This document shows, piece by piece, positions 16,501 through 21,668 of a stretch of 64,000 bases of DNA. The DNA comes from Anderseniella sp. (GTDB lineage: Bacteria; Pseudomonadota; Alphaproteobacteria; Rhizobiales; Aestuariivirgaceae), in contig JANQOK010000020.1 in NCBI GenBank assembly GCA_028289645.1, positions 128,636 to 192,635 of the forward strand, given 5' to 3'. Below the pieces are notes generated by a model. That model did not search any database. It had not been told where the DNA came from and saw nothing but the letters and a program-made list of their open reading frames with translations. The position numbers were made by a program, and so were the translations under genes. The first letter of the stretch is position 1, and every line of letters starts with the position of its first letter.

Positions 16501-19285
16501 TTGCCAGGTCGTTCAGTTCACCGGCATCCGTTACACCGTTCTGGTTGAGATCCTGCCAGATCAACAAGTCGCTGAACTGTGCATCGAGTGCATTAATGAC
16601 CCCGTCACTATTGCTGTCATAAGCCGCTAGGGCCGTCAGGCCGGATGTTTCTGCATCACCAAACAGTTCGCCAATATCATTGATCTGGTCATCACTGTTG
16701 AGATCGATGGCCAGCAGTCCGTCGTCTTCACGCACCCAGCCGGTGCGCTCGCCGAACCCGTCGGCGTCCAGATCGAAATACACCTCGCGCTGGTTCTGCC
16801 GGGTCAGGTCGAGCCCGTCCTTGTCTAGGTCGATGACGAGCGGGTCAAAGTTGTCAAGCGTTATACCGAATCCCTGCTGCAGGGCCAACGTGACAAACTT
16901 CTTGAATTCTGACAATGCGACTGAAACGGCTTCGACATAGTCGACGACAACAATTGTGATGCCCGCGGTACCGAGGCCGTTGTCCATGTTCATCTGGTAA
17001 TCTTTGACGCCGACAAACCCACCCAAGCCTTGGCCCAACTGGGCGACCAGATATCCGTCTTCGCTCAAGCCATAGCGCATCCAGCTCATGAATTTCACAT
17101 CAAGAGCAAACAGCGACCACGTGTCGATGAAATTGCCGGCAATCGTGGGAGTACCCATCAGTATTGCTGAGAATGGTTGCCAGTACGCATATCCAGTTTC
17201 CTGCCAAGGAAACTGAACGCCACCGGTCAGCGATAGCGAGCCAAAGTCGGCGGTTTCCTGGTCAGTTGCATCTTCCACCCGGGCATTTGAGCCAAGTTCG
17301 AAATGGTCGATACCGGCACCGCCGTATACTTCGTTGACCCCGCCAGATGTGTAGATAGTGTCGTTGTCATCACCGCCGTTAACGATCGCCCGGACTTTGC
17401 CGACATGAAGGTTGTCGTTCCCACCGCCACCGTCAATTTCGATCGTGGCCCCTGCATCGTCTGTTGTTTCAATAGCTATCCAGTCAGCGAACTCGGAACC
17501 TCGTACATTCTCAAAGTCAACGAACTCTGCCTCAGCATCCTGGAAACCCTTGCCTTCTTTGATGACTGAAGTGGTCGTAATTCCGATGCGGGTGTATGCT
17601 TCAATGATGGACGGATCGAAAGAGCCGAACTTCTGGTACTTGTTTGCGCTACCGCCTGGCCCGAAGTAGATGCTTTTCTGGGAATCCGCGAAATCTATGA
17701 AATCTGCACCGGCGTCAGTTCCGAGGAAACTCTCTACCGAGGAGACGAGGTCGACGCCGACATTGACGTCTCCCTCCACGCGATAGTTCGTTGTACCAAG
17801 TTCTATTGTGTCGGGATCGTTGTCTGCAAGAATGGTGACAGTTACCGGTGAAGAAGACTCGGAGTAATCCGCCGTGTCGAAACCACTATTACCCCTGATC
17901 TTATCATCTCCAGTTCCTCCGTTCAGGTAGTCATTGTCTCCACCGCCGAAGAGGTTGTCTGCTCCGCCGCCACCCCAGATATGATCATCACCGTCACCGC
18001 CGGCTAGGCTGCTATCACCATCTGATGCTCCGCCCTGGTGCAGGTTGTCGGCATCACCATCTCCGTAGATGTGATCGTCTCCATCTCCGCCTTTGACATC
18101 ATCCGATCCTAAACCGGCATATAGATGATCTGCGCCGCCACCACCTTGTATGTAGTCATTGCCTTCCCAGCCTAGAATGTGATCATCACCTGAACCTTGA
18201 GACTCACTTTGAAAATCACCAAAAAGAAAATCATCTCCATTGGAGCCGCTTAATTCATCGCTACCATCGGCACCTACCGCGTAGTATTGTTCAGGTCCAT
18301 TTCCCAATCCGCGGCCATTGTAGTTTAAAAAGCCAAGCGACGTATCGTCCCCGATACCAACCTGTAATCCACCCGTCGATGCTGCTGACTGGCCAGGAAC
18401 TCCAAGCTTGTCGGCTCGCACCATCAAATCAGTTGTGCCGTTGCTGACTGGCATTTTGATCGCAAGCTGGGAATTCGCTGCAATGGCGATTAGACCATTG
18501 ACGTTGAGGCCAGACGAAAAGGCGTCCACAACTATGGCGTTATTTGTTGTCGTATTGCCGTGAGCATCAATCGCCCAATCCCAACTGGCGGATACTCCCG
18601 TGGTTGTCTGAGTTGGTCTGGCAATGATCTCCAGAACGTTCTCTTGCAACAATGCGTATGTTGTTGTTGCGCCATTATCCGGGGTTACTTCTACAGTCAT
18701 CCCGACCTGAGGTGTGTCAATCCCGTTTGGTTCAGCCGCCTTGGTCAATAGGTCAGCAATTGCTGCGTTAATCTCGGCATCACTCAAGGTGGCCTCATAC
18801 AGTGCGCCACCTTTAATCTCGGTTCCGCTTATCAGCTGAAATTCAAAAGAACTTGGCAAAAATGGATCAATAACAGTGGACTCGAAAATCTCTGAATAGG
18901 CCTCAGTCAACTGCCCGCCGACAATAGCTACTCCGGCCCAGAGAACCACACTGCCTGCAGTTATCGGCAACGCCAATGGTCCGAAGGTCGCTGCTAGCGC
19001 TCCGGCAATTGCAGCACTAATTGCTACGCTGCTCATTGTGGTGGTGAAAATCTGAACACCGTTTAGGAAGTACGCTCCACTATTTTCAGTGAATTCAAAG
19101 ATCTCTTCAAATACGCCAACAGTTGTTGATGGACCAAATATCCCTAGGAGTTTCCATGCACCTTTGAGTTCTTTACCATCCAGATAATTTTGCGTTAGCT
19201 CGTCGGCTACCGTCTCGTGTATGTCATCCACAAGGCCGCGAATATTACTTTCATTTGCTGGATTTCCGACATAGTATTGCGGCAT
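10217..19285 (-). CDS. Giant RTX (hemolysin-type calcium-binding repeat) protein, 3022 aa
   Basis: This is one uninterrupted frame behind a strong site (GGGGAGGAG just before the ATG). There is no Sec signal; the C-terminus ends in DDVFIFT, an acidic-hydrophobic tail typical of type I secretion substrates. Order: residues 1-80 unrecognised; a hydrophobic Gly/Ala-rich stretch at 84-125; a region with beta character at 150-335; a nonapeptide GGxGxD array at about 340-470, with more repeats at 616-662; an aromatic-rich linker at 690-790; a FrpC-like EF-hand/self-processing region from Asp814-Pro815 to about 940; the conserved LPSIRGFGNIKDL block near 990; a helical region to about 1240; twelve large RTX modules; and a serralysin-like cap. 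RTX repeats fold on calcium outside the cell. Function (adhesin, toxin or surface layer) is not decided by sequence. No secretion ATPase, adaptor or lipase/protease domain is seen here. The first third is AT-richer than the rest. Confidence 0.9.
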   Translation of the reverse strand: MPQYYVGNPANESNIRGLVDDIHETVADELTQNYLDGKELKGAWKLLGIFGPSTTVGVFEEIFEFTENSGAYFLNGVQIFTTTMSSVAISAAIAGALAATFGPLALPITAGSVVLWAGVAIVGGQLTEAYSEIFESTVIDPFLPSSFEFQLISGTEIKGGALYEATLSDAEINAAIADLLTKAAEPNGIDTPQVGMTVEVTPDNGATTTYALLQENVLEIIARPTQTTTGVSASWDWAIDAHGNTTTNNAIVVDAFSSGLNVNGLIAIAANSQLAIKMPVSNGTTDLMVRADKLGVPGQSAASTGGLQVGIGDDTSLGFLNYNGRGLGNGPEQYYAVGADGSDELSGSNGDDFLFGDFQSESQGSGDDHILGWEGNDYIQGGGGADHLYAGLGSDDVKGGDGDDHIYGDGDADNLHQGGASDGDSSLAGGDGDDHIWGGGGADNLFGGGDNDYLNGGTGDDKIRGNSGFDTADYSESSSPVTVTILADNDPDTIELGTTNYRVEGDVNVGVDLVSSVESFLGTDAGADFIDFADSQKSIYFGPGGSANKYQKFGSFDPSIIEAYTRIGITTTSVIKEGKGFQDAEAEFVDFENVRGSEFADWIAIETTDDAGATIEIDGGGGNDNLHVGKVRAIVNGGDDNDTIYTSGGVNEVYGGAGIDHFELGSNARVEDATDQETADFGSLSLTGGVQFPWQETGYAYWQPFSAILMGTPTIAGNFIDTWSLFALDVKFMSWMRYGLSEDGYLVAQLGQGLGGFVGVKDYQMNMDNGLGTAGITIVVVDYVEAVSVALSEFKKFVTLALQQGFGITLDNFDPLVIDLDKDGLDLTRQNQREVYFDLDADGFGERTGWVREDDGLLAIDLNSDDQINDIGELFGDAETSGLTALAAYDSNSDGVINALDAQFSDLLIWQDLNQNGVTDAGELNDLATHGIIEISLTGRAPDVALSGGNEIREVADVSFSDGSTSIAGDVWFDASQVDSKYLGDVTISATAAALPSIRGFGNIKDLRSEMSLNATLLTQVSDFTQLAGTLDWQTYQADVQAILYEWAGVSAEPATALGTEGFDLRKLAYLETAADMDLAPRDEISGDVLDTNVAELQAVWDEAVATQTARLLFQAQYASHLTGITYNLDQDIFEADNSNALADTFSSFFTALPVDATLALTDWQDNYAPALAAAISIMERNDGIDMRTDFIIGQLARAHDSADTLTLAELVSGLGYDNIYLDGAFSRTEDGGTHVYVGTSADETFTGGNGQDAYIFEQGSIGHDTIIDAEPGSTPWGDRLRLVDLNPEDVTIARNGVDLVVTVNATGETITVQNQYDTPVFAQSGRQASANWGIEDIQFADGSIFEAVEIGEAVGRGLDGQDDILDGTGFDDQLNGGTGNDTLRGGDGGDMYVFGLGSGHDIIEDKMLDPFNDRQDLLVVTDGLSLDDMMFTRVADSNDLSITFSTSGAENDSLTLLGQFTYSHLGYDNEYAVDQRIEAFASNQDAPINWVDVQQRVIETYTTDGNDITYGFGTSDLFGASAGDDWLSGGDSGDVYEFGFGSGHDTIEDNQIFQEINFNILPGTEGLAGDDYLLFGDGITVADVTFSVVDGTRDLLISIDDDPAVAGASDTMRIVNQFDGQRIDLFSLFDIAWFDRVEQFVFGDGTVLTWEDILDIVTVGDAGDNSLIGDHRADTIVGNEGNDHLSGGDDSDTYVYNLGDGNDIIEDNQHDIFTPSEDILQFGAGITSSDVSFSYGPSDNDVLLSLTDGSTITLVNQLAGYDSHIFGINWTDRIETLEFTDAQGQVVETIGWDAIMTALVTQQQTAGDDTINGIDSDFGAWSDIIDAGAGNDTIFGRGGHDTITGGTGDDTSDGGWGNDTYIFNPGDGIDTIQDTGSGLDSADKLIIGYNVADVSVARPAGTNNIVLTFAGSTDQITVINALSGQAESAIETYEFLDATWTPVSIAQSLVDGQVTEGADVIIGTGVVNGLGGNDLIWGEGAADTLSGGLGDDFLDGGAGTDTYLYSAGDGHDTIQDIGNGLDTDDLLQITGYTRAQTTIEVIDGLNQIDLVFTGSGDRISLINPLDSTASFRGINLIEFVDEGVIWTTADLSALVVTAQATSGDDQITGSGVGDVIDGGAGDDDIDAGSGEDDISGGAGNDRLEGGTHNDTYRFGQGDGQDTITDTGNGLDWADRLIISDYLSSQTIVQRVAGTENILLTFAGSTDSITLVKALTGSYLNQIETYEFTADGTLWTPTDLAAQILLQEVTAGDDDLQGFDTADVISGGVGNDSIHGHGGDDTISGDIGDDFLNGGKGDDVFFYTIGDGHDTIHDQGDGLDTSDILKISGYTSAQTTIEIVDGMNQIDLVFTLDGDRISLINPLDSFASLRGINLIEFVDEGVTWNSADLSAAVMAAQSTPGDDMITGSDVNDIISGGLGNDTIDGGTGNDTYLYSAGDGHDTIDDNGNGLDTSDILKISGYTRAQTTIEIVSGMSQIDLVFTGTGDRISLIDALVTSPSFRGINLIEFVDEGVTWDTTDLGAAVMAAQSTSGDDTITGSDIDDIITGGLGNDTIDGGKGDDTFIFNLGDGHDTIADNGDGLSNDDRLIINGYLVEDVIATGIGGNDVELTFAGTSDKITLLNAMASGVFQTIDYYEFVSGGTTTVWTKQDLIDAVASSSAVTHLGTTGVDIISGSTGDDVINGLAGDDTLNGKAGADVYLYASGDGNDTIDDDIYALGDVLRFTDLNAADVQLSKSGNDLLIKDLTTGQTITDLWHFYSTPYWGVETIEFADGSSWDYAQISEHAWIRGTAANETLTGSTSADTLDGQAGNDTLKGKAGDDVYIYSSGDGDDTIDEGVYAVGDVLRFTDLNAADVQLSKSVNDLFITDVTTGQVITDKWHFYSTAHWGIETIEFADGSSWDYETIGAVATIGTTALADTASGTTGDDLIIGLGGNDTLTGLAGADTFVFAAGDGTDTITDFSVADADRIDVSAYGFASNTGFTGFNFNGTDTVVDFNGTDQVTVAGVDLTTLPNPDDVFIFT
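10555..15572 (-). repeat. Twelve tandem 120-155-residue RTX modules
   Basis: Approximate borders (protein order, first to last): 15572, 15205, 14778, 14305, 13872, 13424, 12985, 12540, 12096, 11700, 11300, 10922, 10555. Each module has GDDxIxG and GGxGND repeats, a GDGxDTIxD strand, a D.L.I..Y segment and a closing IE.xEFxDG.xW strand. Type A (modules 6, 8, 9) shares TIEIVDGMNQIDLVF and FRGINLIEFVDEGV; type B (5, 7, 10) shares IVLTFAGSTD and IETYEF; type C (11, 12) shares RFTDLNAADVQLSKS and WHFYST. Modules 1-4 are more divergent. The order B-A-B-A-A-B-C-C indicates duplication of pairs as well as single modules. DNA identity is high within a type, for example around 10583-10760 versus 10963-11135. 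Confidence 0.85.
16466..16846 (-). other. FrpC-like calcium-binding self-processing region (candidate Asp814-Pro815 cleavage)
   Basis: Residues 814-940 begin DPLVIDLDKDGLDLT and continue with FDLDADGFGERTGW, DDGLLAIDLNSDDQIND, IGELFGD, YDSNSDGVINALD and WQDLNQNGVTDAGEL. Several DxDxDG EF-hand-like loops follow an Asp-Pro bond. This matches the self-processing module of Neisseria FrpC and Actinobacillus ApxIVA, where calcium triggers cleavage of an Asp-Pro bond at the start of the module. The dipeptide is encoded at 16841-16846. Cleavage here is inferred from the family. Confidence 0.7.
17878..18280 (-). repeat. N-terminal RTX nonapeptide repeat array
   Basis: Residues about 336-470 contain around ten GGxGxDxxx-type units, such as GSNGDDFLFGD, GWEGNDYIQGG, GGGADHLYAGLG and GGDGDDHIWGGG. 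Each consecutive pair is expected to form a calcium-binding parallel beta roll. The DNA here is visibly more AT-rich than the C-terminal repeats, implying a separate origin. Confidence 0.85.
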
Positions 19286-19363
19286 CCTACTCCTCCCCAG
19301 TAAGAATTGGTAAAAATAGCTAAAGCATTTAAGAGACGATAATGATAAGAGTACGTCTATATA

Positions 19364-19379
19364 TTATGGTTAACCATAA
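19364..19379. promoter_or_regulatory. Perfect 16-bp palindrome in the RTX gene promoter (CtrA half-site-like)
   Basis: TTATGGTTAACCATAA is perfectly symmetric and lies 79-94 bases upstream of the RTX start codon. Each strand reads TTAACCAT, the half-site described for the alphaproteobacterial cell-cycle regulator CtrA. The surrounding DNA is AT-rich and promoter-like (TAATATATAG follows on the minus strand). The regulator assignment is a hypothesis. Confidence 0.5.
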
Positions 19380-19497
19380 GAAATTGTCTGTCAACTGAAA
19401 TTTTAGGAATGCGCGTGGCTTTGGAGCTGTTTTCTGGGGCTTTCCTAGGGCTTCAGAAACCTTTAGTGATTGCCGCTAGTGTGCCTGAGGTCGTAAT

Positions 19498-19647
19498 TCA
19501 CTTAGTAGGGCTTTCGCCAGTCTCTATCCCCGCAACCGGCCGTGTCGGCCCGCTGACCTTCTGCAACACGGCCGCGCCGCCTATGATGAGCAGCACCAGC
19601 CAGAAGGCGGGGCCGGGATGGTTGTTGCCGCCTTTGCGTGGTTTCAT
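19498..19647 (-). CDS. Possible small membrane protein (49 aa)
   Basis: This short ORF on the minus strand runs from ATG 19647 to TGA 19498-19500. It has a basic start (MKPRKGGNNHPG), one hydrophobic helix (AFWLVLLIIGGAAVLQ) and a short polar tail. The frame stays open upstream to a TGA just before the strong site AGGGAGG (19678-19684), so an N-terminally longer product from a rare start (GTG 19662 or similar) is possible. No family is recognised. Apart from this ORF, the 19286-19914 gap holds the two promoter regions listed separately. Confidence 0.35.
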   Translation of the reverse strand: MKPRKGGNNHPGPAFWLVLLIIGGAAVLQKVSGPTRPVAGIETGESPTK

Positions 19648-19735
19648 GTCTTTCAGAAGCACACCCAGCGTCTCAAGCCTCCCTGTGTCGGCGGGTCAAT
19701 CTCCTGATTGCCATTCTGTTCACCAACTGCGTAAA

Positions 19736-19895
19736 TTGTTCTGAACAAACTCCCTAAAGTTTGAACAGTTCGCCCTGCCAGCCCCGCCGGCTTTTCCCTC
19801 ACATCTGCGTGACGCCACCGCATTGCATAAAAGAACGGCTTGTTCTTTTTAACGAACAGTTCTATATGTCATCCCTGTTGATCGTTTTAACGAAC
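19736..19895. promoter_or_regulatory. Repeat-rich regulatory region upstream of the sulfur operon
   Basis: Four elements precede cysG: the palindrome TTGTTCTGAACAA (19736-19748); the pair CAAACT/AGTTTG (19746-19751, 19758-19763); the 8-base inverted repeat AAAAGAAC/GTTCTTTT (19829-19836, 19842-19849); and two direct copies of TTTTAACGAAC starting 38 bases apart (19847 and 19885). The density suggests operators for a sulfur-responsive regulator; which one is unknown. Confidence 0.5.
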
Positions 19896-19914
19896 GAAAC
19901 TGGAGTGACCCGAC

Positions 19915-21327
19915 ATGCGCTATTATCCGGTGTTTCTGGACCTTGAAGCAAAGACCGTCGTTATCGTGGGCGGCGGTTCCGAAGCTGCGCAGAAGCTGCG
20001 GCTGATGGCCAAGACGCCGGCGCGGATCGTCGTTGTCACGCCATTCGCCGAGCGCGAACTGAGCACCGAAATCGATGCCGCCGGCGCCTGCCTGATCTCG
20101 CGCGAGTTCGACGCCGATGACCTGTACGGCGCCGCGCTGGTGTTTGCCTGCGGGCTCGATGAGGCCGACGAGGCGGCAGTGCGTGCAGCGGCGACCGAGC
20201 GCAACATCCCCGTAAACGTCGTCGACAAGCAGGACAAGTGCTCGTTCCTGACGCCGTCCATCGTGGACCGTGGTGCTTTGACCATCGCCATCGGTACCGA
20301 AGGCGCCGCGCCGGTTCTGGGCCAGGGCATCAAGGCGCATCTGGAAGCCATGTTGCCGCCGTCCGTCGGCGCGCTGGTGGACAAGGCATCGGACCTGCGG
20401 CCACGCGTCGCCCGGGCGCTGGACAAGGGCAGCCCGCGCCGCGATTTCTGGCGCTCGTTCTTCTTCGGCGAGATCCGCGACGCATACGAGCGTGATCCTG
20501 AGGCCGGGTTTGAAACGTCGGTTGCTGACGCGCTGTCCGGTGACCACAGCGAAACGGTCGGTTCGGTTGCGCTCGTCGGCGCCGGCCCGGGCGACCCGGA
20601 CCTGTTGACCCTGAAGGCCCAGCGCCGCCTGCAGGACGCCGACGTGATTGTCTATGACCGGCTCGTCGGACCCGGCATTCTGGAATATGCCCGCCGTGAC
20701 GCCGAACGCATCGACGTGGGCAAGGCGCCGGGCCGGCTGTCGGTCAGCCAGACCCGCATCAACGACATCCTCATAGAACACGCCAGCGCCGGCAAACGGG
20801 TAGTGCGCCTGAAGGGCGGCGACCCCTATGTGTTCGGTCGAGGCGGCGAAGAGCAGGCGGCCCTCGTTGCAGCCGGCATTCCTGTCGACGTAGTGCCCGG
20901 CATCACTGCAGCCGTGGCGTGCGCCTCCGCCATCCGCCTGCCGCTGACCTGGCGCGGTGAAAACCGCAGTTTCACGGTGTTGACCGGCACCGCCGGCGAT
21001 GGTGCCGCAGACCATGACTGGGCCGCGCTGGCAAAGCCAGGCGCCGCGTTCTCCATCTATATGGGCGTGCGCCAGGCAGGCCACATCCAGCGCCAACTGC
21101 TCAAAGCGGGCATCGCCGAAGACACGCCGGTCGTGGTGGTCGAAAACGGCACCCGGGCTGACCAGAAAACCGCGGTCGGCACCATCGCCACCCTGACCAG
21201 GACACTTGCCCTGGGTGCCATCAAGGGCCCCGCCATCATCTATGTCGGCCTCGATCCGGCGCGCTCCGACATCTTGGCCGCACAGGCCCACGCGCAGGCC
21301 GCAGCAGAAGAAAGGATTGCCTCATGA
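19915..21327 (+). CDS. cysG: Siroheme synthase (trifunctional CysG)
   Basis: The product has 470 residues, the normal length for full CysG. The N-terminal ~200 residues form the precorrin-2 dehydrogenase/ferrochelatase part (MRYYPVFLDLEAKTVVIVGG, with the NAD-binding GGG motif, then KCSFLTPSIVDRG). The C-terminal part from about residue 217 is the uroporphyrinogen-III methyltransferase: VALVGAGPGDPDLLTLKA, DVIVYDRLVG, VRLKGGDPYVFGRGGEE and VVPGITAA are the SAM- and substrate-binding signatures. It makes siroheme, the cofactor of the sulfite reductase encoded two genes downstream. It is the first gene of the operon, and its stop overlaps the next start (ATGA). Confidence 0.95.
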   Translation: MRYYPVFLDLEAKTVVIVGGGSEAAQKLRLMAKTPARIVVVTPFAERELSTEIDAAGACLISREFDADDLYGAALVFACGLDEADEAAVRAAATERNIPVNVVDKQDKCSFLTPSIVDRGALTIAIGTEGAAPVLGQGIKAHLEAMLPPSVGALVDKASDLRPRVARALDKGSPRRDFWRSFFFGEIRDAYERDPEAGFETSVADALSGDHSETVGSVALVGAGPGDPDLLTLKAQRRLQDADVIVYDRLVGPGILEYARRDAERIDVGKAPGRLSVSQTRINDILIEHASAGKRVVRLKGGDPYVFGRGGEEQAALVAAGIPVDVVPGITAAVACASAIRLPLTWRGENRSFTVLTGTAGDGAADHDWAALAKPGAAFSIYMGVRQAGHIQRQLLKAGIAEDTPVVVVENGTRADQKTAVGTIATLTRTLALGAIKGPAIIYVGLDPARSDILAAQAHAQAAAEERIAS

Positions 21328-21668
21328 ACGACGTGACCGAAGACTGCAGTGAATACGTGGTTACCGCGAACGAGGTGCTGTCCGGCGACACGGTGTTTCG
21401 CACGCCCGACGAGAAATGGGTGCGCGGCATTGATGCCGCCGCCGTGCTGAAGTGCGAAGACTCAGGCTTCGTGGCGCTTGGCGAAGCGCAGAAGGATGAG
21501 CGCGCCAACATCGTCATGGGCGCCTACCTGGTTGAAGTGTCGCGCGAAAGCGGCGCCATTCGTCCGGTACACATCCGCGAGCGCATCCGTGCCCTGGGCC
21601 CGACCGTGCGCGCCGATCTTGCCCAGGCCGCACAAGGGTTTTCGACAAGCGAGGTGGTGGACCAATGA
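21324..21668 (+). CDS. DUF2849 domain-containing protein
   Basis: The 114-residue protein is encoded between cysG and the reductase gene, overlapping both by ATGA junctions, so all three are translationally coupled. The sequence YVVTANEVLSGDTVFRTPDEKWVRGIDAA resembles the small DUF2849 family found at exactly this position in many alphaproteobacterial sulfite-reduction operons. There is no cofactor motif apart from a single cysteine (LKCEDSG), and no signal peptide. The biochemical role is unknown; the constant position argues for an accessory role in reductase assembly or electron delivery (inference). Confidence 0.85.
   Translation: MNDVTEDCSEYVVTANEVLSGDTVFRTPDEKWVRGIDAAAVLKCEDSGFVALGEAQKDERANIVMGAYLVEVSRESGAIRPVHIRERIRALGPTVRADLAQAAQGFSTSEVVDQ

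Noticed and set aside
19849..21291. 480-codon open frame on the minus strand
   Set aside because: Antisense to cysG; an effect of high GC and few stop codons, with no domain and no ribosome-binding site.
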